Origin: Petropleomorpha daqingensis | GTDB lineage: Bacteria > Actinomycetota > Actinomycetes > Mycobacteriales > Geodermatophilaceae | Length of the DNA stretch: 64,000 nucleotides | Direction: 5' to 3' | Assembly (NCBI RefSeq): GCF_013408985.1 | Contig: NZ_JACBZT010000001.1 | Location: 1,240,001-1,304,000, forward strand | In this document: positions 7,979 through 16,104 of the stretch, one piece after another | Layout: each line of letters opens with the position of its first letter | Numbering within the stretch: the stretch's first letter is position 1 | The notes under the pieces: model-generated | What the model was told of the DNA's origin: nothing | Databases searched by the model: none | Seen by the model: the letters and a program-made list of their open reading frames with translations, nothing else | Program-made: the position numbers and the translations under genes

Positions 7979-8008
7979 TTGCCGCCGCCCGGACCGGCGT
8001 CGTACCGT
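7979..8008 (+). promoter_or_regulatory. Putative promoter for a tiny mRNA
   Basis: TTGCCG (7979-7984) and TACCGT (8003-8008) are spaced 18 bp apart, resembling -35 and -10 elements of a housekeeping promoter. Transcription would begin near 8015, right before an extended Shine-Dalgarno sequence. GTACC/GGTAC (8002-8006/8012-8016) also forms a small stem. Confidence 0.4.
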
Positions 8009-8040
8009 CGAGGTACACGAGAGAGGAGGTGGTCCGTACT

Positions 8041-8079
8041 TTGCATGCTTATCGGACTCGTGAGGTGGCTGTCCGCTAG
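8041..8079 (+). CDS. Possible 12-residue peptide with extended Shine-Dalgarno
   Basis: In the 324-bp stretch between nhaA and the next gene lies GAGAGGAGGTGGTCC (8021-8035). With one wobble position, AGGAGGTGGTCC is complementary to a long part of the 16S rRNA 3-prime end, far more than usual. A TTG at 8041 opens a short frame encoding MHAYRTREVAVR and stopping at TAG 8077-8079. A stem CGTTCG/CGAACG (8101-8106/8117-8122) follows. I do not recognise the peptide with certainty; it could be a leader peptide, a microprotein or coincidence. The rest of 7970-8293 shows no other coding signal. Confidence 0.35.
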   Translation: MHAYRTREVAVR

Positions 8080-8293
8080 CCGCCGTCCAGATGGGCCGCC
8101 CGTTCGGAGACTTTTTCGAACGACGGCATGATCGCCCGTCCGTCGTACGGCGGCGAGCGAGAACCGGACAGTCACCCGACCCCCGGGCTGCCGACATTTG
8201 TCCAGTCGGCCCGCGAGCCGCTCCCCTGCACCGCAGGGTCCAGCGCCGCGGAGCAGCCCGGGGGTTGTCCGTTCTTCCGGGTAGTTTTCCGGG

Positions 8294-8998
8294 GTGAACG
8301 TGGCCGGCTGTCCCGTCGAGACCGACCTCTCCGCCGCCGGCTGGATCGCCGCCGCCCTCGCCCCGCCCGAGCCTCCGACGCTCGCCTCCCTCGTGCCGCC
8401 GGTCTTCGAGGCCTACGGCCGGGTGCTGCACCCGGCCATCCGCTACGACGGGGACGACGACGTCGAGGTGCCGTGGTCCGCGGTGGCCGCGCTCAACGAC
8501 CGGACCGCGCACCGGCAGATGCAGTGGCCGGCGATCACCGGCTCCTGGGACTTCGTGGGCGAGGACGACCAACCGGAGCTCTGGAACGACTCCCCCGCCG
8601 AGGGGCACCTGCTCGCCCCGGTCGCCGCGCGGCTGGCCGCCGTCCTCGCCGCGCACACCGCCGATCCCGGCGACTGCTGGTTCGGGGCCTGGACCGACGA
8701 CGCCGACAGCACCGCCCTCCACCTCGGTCGACGGGCGTTCCGGCTGGTCCGCGGTCCGGTCGCGCTGGCCGCGGCGAACTTCGCGGCCGAGCCCGCGGAG
8801 CAGGGCCCGAGCCTGTGGTTCCCCGCCGACCGGGCGTGGTGCGTGGTCACCGACATCGACCTGATGAGCACCTACGTCGGCGGCAGCGCCGCAGCGGTGC
8901 GCGCCGTCCTCGACGACGACGGCCTCGACGCGTGGCCGGCCGAGCCCGGCGACGCGGTGACGCCGGACAGCGACCGGGTCAACCCGCCGCCGGACTAG
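8294..8998 (+). CDS. Conserved hypothetical protein
   Basis: A 234-residue acidic soluble protein with many Trp and Asp, no signal peptide and no membrane segment. I do not recognise a named domain; a similar protein occurs in related actinobacteria as far as I can recall. The GTG start at 8294 is supported by TAGTTT (8282-8287) placed 6 nt upstream, which fits a leaderless transcript. Its last 20 nt overlap tail-to-tail with the gamma-carbonic-anhydrase-like gene. Confidence 0.7.
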   Translation: MNVAGCPVETDLSAAGWIAAALAPPEPPTLASLVPPVFEAYGRVLHPAIRYDGDDDVEVPWSAVAALNDRTAHRQMQWPAITGSWDFVGEDDQPELWNDSPAEGHLLAPVAARLAAVLAAHTADPGDCWFGAWTDDADSTALHLGRRAFRLVRGPVALAAANFAAEPAEQGPSLWFPADRAWCVVTDIDLMSTYVGGSAAAVRAVLDDDGLDAWPAEPGDAVTPDSDRVNPPPD

Positions 8999-9692
8999 GG
9001 GTCCCGGCGTCGTCCCAGTCGGTGCCCAGGACGGCGTGCGGGGCGGGTTCGGTCAGGACGTCGTAGCGGTGCAGCGCCAGGGCGCGCGTGTAGCGGCGGG
9101 CGATGTCCGGCATCGCCGACTCCCCTGGCTCCGGGCTCACGCCGAAGACCGTCCCGGGGTAGTCCAGCGGACCCATCAGCGCCCGGATGCGGTCCCGGTC
9201 GCCCGGGGGCACGAGCTCCACGGGATCCCCGCCGGCGAACCAGCCCATCGGCACGACCACGCCCACGGGCACGCGGGTGTTCACGTGGACGACGGCGCCG
9301 ACCTCGACGTCGGCGCCGCGCTCCAGGTGCGCACCGTTGTAGAGCATCGCCCCGGTCGCGATCCGGGCGTCGCCGTCGACGGTGCAGCCCGTCAGGTGCG
9401 CGTGCGGACCGACGAGGACGTTGTCGCCGAGGCGCGTCGGGTGCCGGGGCACGCCGCGGACGACCGCGTTCTCCATGACGATGCAGTTCGCGCCGATCAC
9501 GACAGGGCCGCCCTCGGCGGTCAGGACGGCCCCGTAGAGGACCCGGCTGTGCGGCCCGATCGTGACGTCGCCGGAGACGACGGCGGTCGGCGCGACGTAC
9601 ACGGACTCGTCGACCGTCGGGCGGCCGTTGCGGTGGACGACGAACATCGCCCCTCGGCCGGGTGGGTGCAGGTAGGGCTCCGGAACGACCAT
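8979..9692 (-). CDS. Gamma-carbonic-anhydrase-like hexapeptide-repeat protein
   Basis: A 237-residue protein with an N-terminal left-handed beta-helix of hexapeptide repeats (about residues 25-155: VAPTAVVSGDVTIGP, VIGANCIVMENAVV, LGDNVLVGPHAHLTGC) and an extended C-terminal helical region. It belongs to the gamma-CA/PaaY-like superfamily. The histidines around GPHAHL partly match zinc ligands of Cam-type enzymes, but the usual pattern is not complete, so carbonic anhydrase activity is uncertain. ATG at 9692 is chosen; a second ATG at 9647 would trim 15 residues before the conserved fold. Confidence 0.7.
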   Translation of the reverse strand: MVVPEPYLHPPGRGAMFVVHRNGRPTVDESVYVAPTAVVSGDVTIGPHSRVLYGAVLTAEGGPVVIGANCIVMENAVVRGVPRHPTRLGDNVLVGPHAHLTGCTVDGDARIATGAMLYNGAHLERGADVEVGAVVHVNTRVPVGVVVPMGWFAGGDPVELVPPGDRDRIRALMGPLDYPGTVFGVSPEPGESAMPDIARRYTRALALHRYDVLTEPAPHAVLGTDWDDAGTPSPAAG

Positions 9693-9809
9693 GGCCGGCC
9701 TTCCCTCTGCTCGAGAAGCTGAGCCTTCGGCGAGGCCGCGACAGTACCGCCGACCGAGCCGACGGCGTAGGTGCTGGACCGTGGCCGGCCTCCCCGGCAT
9801 CCTCTGCCG

Positions 9810-10595
9810 GTGCGTCTGCTGACCGTCCGCCTCGTCGCCTTCCTCTGGGCGCTGACCTGGTGGATCTTCCCGGGATTCGGCCTGATCGACCTCTCCGTCA
9901 CCTGGGACCCGGGCTGGCCGGTCGTCCTGGAGGCCAGCTGGGGCGTGTTCATGACGGTGCTGGTCGGGGGCTCGTTCCTGGTCGTCGCCGTCCGCCCGCG
10001 CCGGACCGCCCCGGCGCTGCTGACCCTCGGGATCGCGCTCGCCGCGCTGCTGGTCTGCGCCGCCGCCGGTCTGGAGCCGCAGGTGCTCGGCTACGCCGGC
10101 GTCCTGGCTGTCCAGACGGCGGTGCTGCTGGCCCTGCTCCGGCCGTGGCGGGAACCGCTGCGCCCGGTGCTCGGCCGGCCGTCGCTCCCGCTGCTCGTCG
10201 CGGCGGTGGCGGGCGCGGTGCCCTGGCTGGTGCACGCGGGCGCGGTGTTCGCGGACAACCGGCGCGACGCCGGGGAGAGCATCGGCGACCGCACCAACGG
10301 GGTCGACCACTACGCCGTGCAAGGTGCGCTGGCCCTCGCGCTGATCGCCCTGCCGTCGCTGGCCGCCGTCTGGCCGCGGGGACGGCGGCACCTCGGCGTC
10401 TCGGCCGGGCTCTCGGCCGCCTACCTCGGGCTGGTCTCGGTCGCCTTCCCCGACACCTGGGCGGGCTTCTCCCCCACGTGGTCGGTGCTCTGCCTCGCCT
10501 GGGGGTTCGCCGTCGCCGTCCTGGCGCTCGTGCCGCCGCGGCTACAGCTGGGCGAGCTCCGTGGCGAGGTCGTCGAGGCCGAGCGAGCCCTGTGA
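9810..10595 (+). CDS. Multi-pass membrane protein of unknown function
   Basis: About 261 residues from GTG 9810 (an upstream ATG at 9771 is possible) with some eight hydrophobic segments and short basic loops. No recognised family motif. Its 3-prime end overlaps the convergent DUF885 gene by 54 nt, a long antisense overlap that could let the two transcripts influence each other. Confidence 0.65.
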   Translation: MRLLTVRLVAFLWALTWWIFPGFGLIDLSVTWDPGWPVVLEASWGVFMTVLVGGSFLVVAVRPRRTAPALLTLGIALAALLVCAAAGLEPQVLGYAGVLAVQTAVLLALLRPWREPLRPVLGRPSLPLLVAAVAGAVPWLVHAGAVFADNRRDAGESIGDRTNGVDHYAVQGALALALIALPSLAAVWPRGRRHLGVSAGLSAAYLGLVSVAFPDTWAGFSPTWSVLCLAWGFAVAVLALVPPRLQLGELRGEVVEAERAL

Positions 10596-12233
10596 CAGCG
10601 CCGCCATGTGCCAGGCCTTGAGGTCGAAGTCGGCGCCACGGTTCTTGCGGGCCGCCTCCCGGCCGGCCAGCCACGCCCGCTCGCCGAGCTTGTAGCTGAT
10701 CGCCTGCCCGGGGATGCCGAGGTAGCGCACCAGCTCGCTGTCGAGGAACTCCGGGTCGCGGCCGCAGTTCTCGCCGAAGAAGGCGCGGGCCAGCTCCGGC
10801 GTCCACGGCTTCCCGCGGTGCTCGGCGACGGCGCCCTCGGCGTCGTCCGGGATCGGCAGCCCGAGGTGCATGCCGATGTCGACCACCACGCGGACCGCGC
10901 GCATCTGCTGCGCGTCCAGGTAGCCCAGCCGCGCGCCGGAGTCGCTCAGGAAGCCGAGCTCGTCCATGAGCCGCTCGGCGTAGAGCGCCCAGCCCTCTGC
11001 GTTCGCGCCGACCGAGCCCAGCGAGGTCTGGTAGGTGGAGAGGTCCTTGGCCACGTAGACCCACTGCGCGAGCTGCAGGTGGTGACCGGGGACGCCCTCG
11101 TGGTACCAGGTCGAGACGAGGTCCCACATCGGGAACCGCTCGCGGCCGAGGGTCGGCAGCCAGGTGCGGCCGGGCCGGGCGAAGTCCAGCGACGGGCGGG
11201 TGTAGTACGGCGCGGCGGCGCTGCCCGGGGGCGCGATCATCGCCTCCACCCGGCGGACCGGCTCGGCGAGGTCGAAGTGGGTGCCGTCGAGGGCGTCCAT
11301 CGCCTCCTCCATCATCGCCTGCAGCCGCTCGCGGATCGTCTCCACGCCGTCCACGGCCTCGCCGTTGACGTCCAGCCAGCGCATGGCCTCCATCGGCGTC
11401 GCGCCGGGCACCGCCTTGTCGGCCTCGATGCGCTGCTCGGCCAGGATCCGCTGGTGCTCCGACCAGCCCCAGGCGTAGGCCTCCTCGAGCCGGCCACCGG
11501 CGGCGAGATCGGCGCCGTTCCAGCGGCGGACGGCGACGGCGTAGCGGTCGCGGCCGACGGCGTCCGGCGTGCCGGCGGTGCGCGGGAGGTAGGTGTCGCG
11601 CAGGTAGTCGCGGATGCCGGCGACCGCCTCGTCGGCGTCGCGGGCCGCGGACTCCAGCTTCCCCCGCAACGACTCGGGACCGGCCTGCACGAACGTCGCG
11701 AAGTAGGGGCCGGCCAGCCACTCGCCGAGCTGCCCGACGACGGTCTCCACCTGCCGGGGCGCGACGAACAGCCCGCGGCGCGAGCCCTCCTCGAGCGACG
11801 CCCGGTAGCCGTCGTAGGCCTCCGGCACCCGCGCCAGCCGCCGGCCGAGCACCGACCAGTCCTGCTCGCTCTGCGCCGGCATCAGCGAGAACACCTGGCG
11901 GACGGCGTGCACCGGGCTGAACAGGTTGGACAGGTTGCGGTAGCCCTCCCCGGCCTCGTGGCCGGCGAGATCGGTCTCCAGCCGCTCGCGGAGCAGGCGG
12001 GCGCAGCGCCGCTCGACGGCGTCGTCCTCGAGCGCGGGGTTCTCGACGAGCACGCGGTCGAGCTCGGCGAGGGTGCCGCGGACCAGGTCGGCCTCGGCCT
12101 CGATGCCCTCCGGGGAGAGGTCGGGCAGCCGGTCGTCGCCGGGGCGGTTGCCCAGCCCGGTGGCCACGATCGGGTCCAGGTCGGAGATCTTCTCGACGAA
12201 GGCGTCGGCGACTTCGCGGGGCGTGGTGCTCAT
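10542..12233 (-). CDS. DUF885 family metallopeptidase-like protein
   Basis: A 563-residue soluble protein of the DUF885 family. A zinc-peptidase-like motif HEGVPGHH lies at 378-385 and a downstream SVGANAEGWALYAERL supplies the expected glutamate. Members are thought to be cytoplasmic carboxypeptidases, but few are characterised. The ATG at 12233 overlaps the stop of the nitrobindin-like gene (ATGA), placing it third in a three-gene coupled set with a 34-residue protein at the head. Confidence 0.8.
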   Translation of the reverse strand: MSTTPREVADAFVEKISDLDPIVATGLGNRPGDDRLPDLSPEGIEAEADLVRGTLAELDRVLVENPALEDDAVERRCARLLRERLETDLAGHEAGEGYRNLSNLFSPVHAVRQVFSLMPAQSEQDWSVLGRRLARVPEAYDGYRASLEEGSRRGLFVAPRQVETVVGQLGEWLAGPYFATFVQAGPESLRGKLESAARDADEAVAGIRDYLRDTYLPRTAGTPDAVGRDRYAVAVRRWNGADLAAGGRLEEAYAWGWSEHQRILAEQRIEADKAVPGATPMEAMRWLDVNGEAVDGVETIRERLQAMMEEAMDALDGTHFDLAEPVRRVEAMIAPPGSAAAPYYTRPSLDFARPGRTWLPTLGRERFPMWDLVSTWYHEGVPGHHLQLAQWVYVAKDLSTYQTSLGSVGANAEGWALYAERLMDELGFLSDSGARLGYLDAQQMRAVRVVVDIGMHLGLPIPDDAEGAVAEHRGKPWTPELARAFFGENCGRDPEFLDSELVRYLGIPGQAISYKLGERAWLAGREAARKNRGADFDLKAWHMAALSQGSLGLDDLATELAQL

Positions 12234-12763
12234 CGGATCCGTTCGAGTCGGGCGGACATGGTCGGACGCAGCTGGCGGTCGGGCCCTGCGCGGTCGATGG
12301 CGTACATCAGCGCGCCTTCGACGATGCCGTAGAGCCGGACGGCGTGCACCACGTCGGGCGCCTCCGGGGTACGGGCGAGCACGTCGGTGGCCAGCTCCCA
12401 GCTGGTCGTCGTCCTGGCCCGGCCGGCGTAGATCTCCACCCAGCCGTCCGGGCTGGCGACCAGCAGCTCGACGTCGTCCGTGCCGCGGGGCCGCAGGAAG
12501 CCCGACTCCCGCGCATCGGGGCCGACGATCTGGCCGTCGTCGGTCAGCCGCCACGACCGCGCCTCGTAGGCGAGGAAACCCCGGCCGTCGTGGGCGAAGC
12601 GGATCCACTGGCCGAAGCGGTGGTCGCCGTCGGGGCCGGCGGCCTGCCCCTCGCCGTGCCACTCGCCCAGGAGCGGCAGGACGGCGAGCAGCTCGTCGGA
12701 GACCTCCGGCCCGCTGCGGACGTCGGCGGTGTCGGGCAGCGGCAGCTCGGTCGGCTCGCTCAC
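12230..12763 (-). CDS. FABP/nitrobindin-like beta-barrel protein
   Basis: A 177-residue beta-barrel of the nitrobindin family (DUF1794). The characteristic G-x-W-x-G-x-G is present as GEWHGEG near residue 33. Nitrobindins bind heme through a His close to the C-terminus and isomerise peroxynitrite. Here the C-terminal segment QLRPTMSARLERIR has no His at the expected position; the last His is in VVHAVRL, well upstream. The protein may therefore not bind heme. GTG 12763 overlaps the stop of the 34-residue gene and its own stop overlaps the DUF885 start. Confidence 0.75.
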   Translation of the reverse strand: MSEPTELPLPDTADVRSGPEVSDELLAVLPLLGEWHGEGQAAGPDGDHRFGQWIRFAHDGRGFLAYEARSWRLTDDGQIVGPDARESGFLRPRGTDDVELLVASPDGWVEIYAGRARTTTSWELATDVLARTPEAPDVVHAVRLYGIVEGALMYAIDRAGPDRQLRPTMSARLERIR

Positions 12764-12864
12764 CGGCGGACACCCTTCGGCCGCCGGCCGACGCGGTAGG
12801 CGCCGTACGCGCAGGCCAGCGCCACGAGGGTGGCCAGGGTGACCAGGACCCAGGCAGAGACCAT
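12760..12864 (-). CDS. 34-residue single-pass membrane microprotein
   Basis: ATG at 12864 opens a 34-codon frame ending in TGA at 12760-12762, overlapping the GTG of the nitrobindin-like gene (GTGA). The product has one hydrophobic helix (about residues 3-22, beginning MVSAWVLVTLATLVALACAY) and a strongly basic tail with seven Arg/Lys in 12 residues, so the tail should face the cytoplasm. The overlap suggests translational coupling. Function unknown; a membrane anchor or regulator for its neighbours is possible. Confidence 0.6.
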   Translation of the reverse strand: MVSAWVLVTLATLVALACAYGAYRVGRRPKGVRR

Positions 12865-12898
12865 GGCGTCCACCGTAGGACGGCGGGGTCGTGCCTCG

Positions 12899-13828
12899 TC
12901 AGGCGGCTGCCGAGCGGGCCGTCGCCACCGACGCGGCGACGACGTCGGCCCAGGGGGTGGCGGTCAGCCCGAAGGTGTCGGTGGTCCCCGTCGCGTCGAT
13001 CACGTAGGGCTGGTCGAACTGGTGCCGGACGTCGACGACCTCGCGCAGAAACGGCACCCCCAGGCCGGCCGCCCGCAGCACCCACCACGGCATGCCGCTG
13101 ACCTTCGGCGCCGGCTTGCCCAGCGCGGCCGCGAGGTCGGTGAGGGCCTCGCGCTGCGAGCGGATCGCGCTCGGCACGTGCCAGGCCCGGCCCCAGGCGC
13201 GTTCATCGGTGGCCAGCACCGCCAGCGTCGCGGCCACGTCGGGCAGGTAGGACCAGCCGCGGGGGACGTCGGGGTCGCCGACCACCCACGCCCGCCGGCC
13301 CTTCTCCAGCGCCGGCAGCTGCCGCATGAGGTGCGAGTGGTCGGCCGGCACCTGGGGTCCGACGAAGTCGGCGGCGCGCGCCTCGGTCACCCGGACGCGG
13401 CCGGCCTCGTGCGCGGCGAGCGCGTCGGCCCACATCCGCGCGCGGACGCGGCCCTTGGTGTCGGTGGCGGCCAGGGGCGAGTCCGGCGTCATCGGGCCGG
13501 TGGGGCGGCCGTAGCCGTACAGGTTGCCCATGGTCACGAGGACGGCGCCGGTCCGCTCGGCCGCACCGAGCAGCGCCGCCGCGACCGGCGGCCAGTCGGT
13601 GGCCCAGCGGTGGTAGGCGGGGTTGACCGCGTTGTAGAGCGCGGCGGCGCCCTGCGCGGCGGCGGCGAGCGCACCGGCGTCCGTGGCGTCCACCTGGCGG
13701 TGCTCGATGCCGTCGGCGGACCGGCCGCCGCTGCGGGACAGCACCCGCACCTCGTGGCCGTGCGTGGTCAGCAGCTCCGCCGTCGTCATCCCGACCGGGC
13801 CCTTGCCGACGATCACGTGCAGTGCCAT
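12899..13828 (-). CDS. NAD-dependent epimerase/dehydratase-like oxidoreductase
   Basis: A 309-residue extended SDR/NmrA-type protein. The nucleotide-binding loop is VGKGPVGMTTAELL at 7-20, a variant of GxxGxxG. A GNLYGYGRP segment near 102 resembles the catalytic Tyr region of atypical epimerases. The substrate is unknown. It is divergent from a TetR gene with two matching operator-like sites between them, so it is probably the regulated target. Confidence 0.8.
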   Translation of the reverse strand: MALHVIVGKGPVGMTTAELLTTHGHEVRVLSRSGGRSADGIEHRQVDATDAGALAAAAQGAAALYNAVNPAYHRWATDWPPVAAALLGAAERTGAVLVTMGNLYGYGRPTGPMTPDSPLAATDTKGRVRARMWADALAAHEAGRVRVTEARAADFVGPQVPADHSHLMRQLPALEKGRRAWVVGDPDVPRGWSYLPDVAATLAVLATDERAWGRAWHVPSAIRSQREALTDLAAALGKPAPKVSGMPWWVLRAAGLGVPFLREVVDVRHQFDQPYVIDATGTTDTFGLTATPWADVVAASVATARSAAA

Positions 13829-13843
13829 GACGTTCTCCTTTGT

Positions 13844-13856
13844 GAGCGCTGCTCTC
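13844..13856. promoter_or_regulatory. Operator copy 1 for the divergent TetR
   Basis: GAGCGCTGCTCTC at 13844-13856, 15 bp upstream of the epimerase ATG. It contains GAGC-N3-GCTC and matches the second site in 11 of 13 positions. Confidence 0.6.
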
Positions 13857-13895
13857 GAATGCGGCCACTGTTCACCTCTTCATGTCGACCTGTCA

Positions 13896-13909
13896 AGAGC
13901 AGTGCTCTC
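13896..13909. promoter_or_regulatory. Operator copy 2 for the divergent TetR
   Basis: AGAGCA-G-TGCTCT (13896-13908) is a perfect 6+1+6 palindrome of the kind bound by TetR dimers; GAGCAGTGCTCTC (13897-13909) repeats copy 1 exactly 53 bp away. It lies 38 bp upstream of the TetR GTG. Confidence 0.7.
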
Positions 13910-13946
13910 ACTTGCGTTCACTGTTCTCGTACCGCACCATGGCGAC

Positions 13947-14642
13947 GTGCCCACCGCCCGTGAACGCGTCCGCGCGGAGCTGACCGCGGAGATCACCGAG
14001 GCCGCCCGCCGCCAGCTGGCCGAGGTCGGCGCTGCCGCCCTCTCGCTGCGCGCTGTCGCGCGGGAGCTGGGGATGGCGTCGTCCGCGCTCTACCGGTACT
14101 TCCCGAGCCGCGACGACCTGCTGACCAGGCTGATCATCGACGGCTACGACGCGCTGGGGGAGGCGGCGGAGAAGGCCGACGACCCCGCAGCGCCGCCGCT
14201 CGAGCGCTGGCTGGCGATCTGCCGGGCAGTGCGCCACTGGGCCCGCGAGCACCCGCACGAGTACGCGCTGCTCTACGGCTCGCCGGTGCCCGGCTACCAG
14301 GCGCCGAAGGACACCGTCCCGGCCGCGTCACGGGTGGGGGTGCGGCTGGGCATGGTGCTCGGCGACGCCGCCCGCGCCGGGCAGCTCCCCCCGCCGGCGC
14401 GAGTCGAGCGGGACCCGCGACTGGTGAGCGACGACGCCGTCGCCGTCCTCGGCGGGGACCACCCCGACCTCGACGACGCCGTCCGGGTCCGGGCGCTGCT
14501 GGCGTGGAGCGCGATCTACGGGACCATCAGCTTCGAGCTGTTCGGGCACTTCGTCGGGTCCGTGGAGGACGGCGACCGCTACTTCGACCTCACCATGACC
14601 GAGCTCGCCGGGCTCATCGGGCTCCGTGCCGTTCACCGGTAG
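13947..14642 (+). CDS. TetR/AcrR family regulator
   Basis: A 231-residue repressor with an N-terminal TetR helix-turn-helix (about 8-60, SLRAVARELGMASSALYRYF) and a C-terminal ligand domain of the WHG type (REHPHEYALLYGSPVPGYQAP). Start GTG 13947 sits 6 nt after CACCAT, again consistent with a leaderless message. It probably represses the divergent epimerase gene and itself through the duplicated site; the ligand is unknown. The 3-prime end overlaps the DUF4184 gene by 17 nt. Confidence 0.85.
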   Translation: MPTARERVRAELTAEITEAARRQLAEVGAAALSLRAVARELGMASSALYRYFPSRDDLLTRLIIDGYDALGEAAEKADDPAAPPLERWLAICRAVRHWAREHPHEYALLYGSPVPGYQAPKDTVPAASRVGVRLGMVLGDAARAGQLPPPARVERDPRLVSDDAVAVLGGDHPDLDDAVRVRALLAWSAIYGTISFELFGHFVGSVEDGDRYFDLTMTELAGLIGLRAVHR

Positions 14643-15402
14643 CCACCCGGCGGCGGTGCTGCCGTTCCTGCGCACACCGCTGCCGGCTTCGGCGCTCGTG
14701 ATCGGCAGCATGGCCCCGGACCTGCCGTTCTACCTGCCGCTCCCCCAGTGGTACCCGACCCACACCTGGCTCGCCGGCGTCACGACCGACCTGCTCCTCG
14801 GTCTGCTCGCCTGGGCGCTGTGGCACGGGTTGCTCGCCGAGCCGGCATCGGCGACGGCGCCGGCGGCGCTGCGCGGCCGTCTCGCCGGAGGCGTCGCACC
14901 GGGCCTGGCCGTGCGGATCGCCTCGGTGCGGCAGGTCGTGCTGCTCGTCGTCGCCCTGGTGCTCGGAACGGCGACCCACCTGGCCTGGGACGCGTTCACG
15001 CACGCCCGCCGCTGGGGCGCCGAACACCTCTCCGTGCTCGCGGAGAGCTGGGGACCGCTGCCGGGCTACCGCTGGCTGCAGTACGCCAGCAGCGTGGTGG
15101 GGCTCGCGGTTCTGCTCGTCTGGTTCGTCCGGTGGTGGCGGCGCACGCCCGCCGTCCCGACCCGGGCGGAGCCGGCGGCCCGGTGGGTGTGGCCGCTGCT
15201 CGCCGTCCTGGCCGTGGGTGCGGGCACCGTCGCCGGCCTCGCCGCCGGCAGCCTGGACGACGCCGTCTTCCCCGCCGCGCAGTGGGCCGGCGGCACGGTG
15301 CTGCTGATCGCCGTCCTGCTCGCGATCGGGTGGCACCTCACCCGGCGCCGGTCGTCCTCCCTCACCGCGCGTGTTCCTGGCTCACGTCAGGACATGAGCT
15401 AG
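14626..15402 (+). CDS. DUF4184 family membrane protein
   Basis: A 258-residue membrane protein of the DUF4184 family, opening MPFTGSHPAAVLPFLR and SMAPDLPFYLPL as family members do, with about six transmembrane segments and a conserved THLAWDAFTH. The HPAA, APDL and HLAWDAFTH elements suggest relation to YdjM-like metal-dependent membrane hydrolases, but activity is unknown. GTG 14626 overlaps the TetR gene end, so the two are likely cotranscribed. Confidence 0.8.
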   Translation: MPFTGSHPAAVLPFLRTPLPASALVIGSMAPDLPFYLPLPQWYPTHTWLAGVTTDLLLGLLAWALWHGLLAEPASATAPAALRGRLAGGVAPGLAVRIASVRQVVLLVVALVLGTATHLAWDAFTHARRWGAEHLSVLAESWGPLPGYRWLQYASSVVGLAVLLVWFVRWWRRTPAVPTRAEPAARWVWPLLAVLAVGAGTVAGLAAGSLDDAVFPAAQWAGGTVLLIAVLLAIGWHLTRRRSSSLTARVPGSRQDMS

Positions 15403-15412
15403 GAAGCGTTCG

Positions 15413-15429
15413 GATCAGGTGACCTGATC
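15413..15429. repeat. Palindrome GATCAGGTGACCTGATC between convergent genes
   Basis: Perfect 8+1+8 palindrome located in the 45-bp gap between the convergent DUF4184 and F420-reductase-like genes. The same sequence recurs at 26769-26787, and a variant with the central base changed at 26833-26849, also between convergent genes. Probably a bidirectional terminator or a dispersed repeat. Confidence 0.7.
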
Positions 15430-15447
15430 GTGGCCCACCGCCGCGGG

Positions 15448-16053
15448 TCAGGACCTGAGCAGGCGGAAGGCGTGGGTCCAGGTGCCGGTGCGCGCGCCGT
15501 AGGCGACCCAGGCCATGCACATCGCCTCGAGCCAGCGGCTGGCCTCGATGCCGCCGAGGTCGGCGACGTCCCAGCCGGTCTCCTCCAGCAGCGAGGTCAC
15601 CAGGGCTTTGGCGTCGACGTCGTCCCCCGCCAGGAACATCGTCGGCGGGCCGCCGGGTAGGTCGGGGTCGACCATCAGCGCGTTGCCCACCGTGTTGTAG
15701 GCCTTGACCACACGTGCACCCGGCACCGCGCGCTGGATCTGCTCGCCGAGCGAGTCGGTCGTCCCGACGAACAGCCCCATCCCGCCCTCGGAGGGCTCCA
15801 GCGGGTTGGTCGCGTCGACGAGCACCTTGCCCTCGAGCTCGGCGGCGACCGACCGGACCAGGTCGACCGCGACGTGGCCGTTCACCGCGATGACGACCAG
15901 GTCGGCGCCGCGCACCACCTCCGCGGGCGGGGCGGAGGGCACGCCCTCGACCTGCGCCTGCCGGGTGCCGATGCGCACGCCGTGCCCGTGCCGGGCGTAA
16001 CCGGCGGCGAGCGCCCGGCCGACGACGCCGCTGCCGAGGATCCCGATCTCCAT
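15448..16053 (-). CDS. F420-dependent NADP oxidoreductase-like protein
   Basis: A 201-residue protein with an N-terminal Rossmann fold (MEIGILGSGVVGRALAAGYA, GxGxxG) of the F420-dependent NADP reductase (Fno) family. The family transfers hydride between NADPH and cofactor F420, which actinobacteria make. Members with similar sequence also act as general NADP oxidoreductases, so F420 use is likely but not proven. Followed by the palindrome at 15413 and preceded by a long hairpin, it appears to be a single-gene unit. Confidence 0.75.
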   Translation of the reverse strand: MEIGILGSGVVGRALAAGYARHGHGVRIGTRQAQVEGVPSAPPAEVVRGADLVVIAVNGHVAVDLVRSVAAELEGKVLVDATNPLEPSEGGMGLFVGTTDSLGEQIQRAVPGARVVKAYNTVGNALMVDPDLPGGPPTMFLAGDDVDAKALVTSLLEETGWDVADLGGIEASRWLEAMCMAWVAYGARTGTWTHAFRLLRS

Positions 16054-16104
16054 GCCGGTCAGCTCACTCCGGGCACCGGGTCAGGACAAGACCCCTGGAG
16101 ACGC

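Noticed and set aside
12899-13828. GDP-sugar or UDP-sugar epimerase
   Set aside because: Nucleotide loop and Tyr region are atypical and no sugar pathway genes are nearby; left as a general oxidoreductase.
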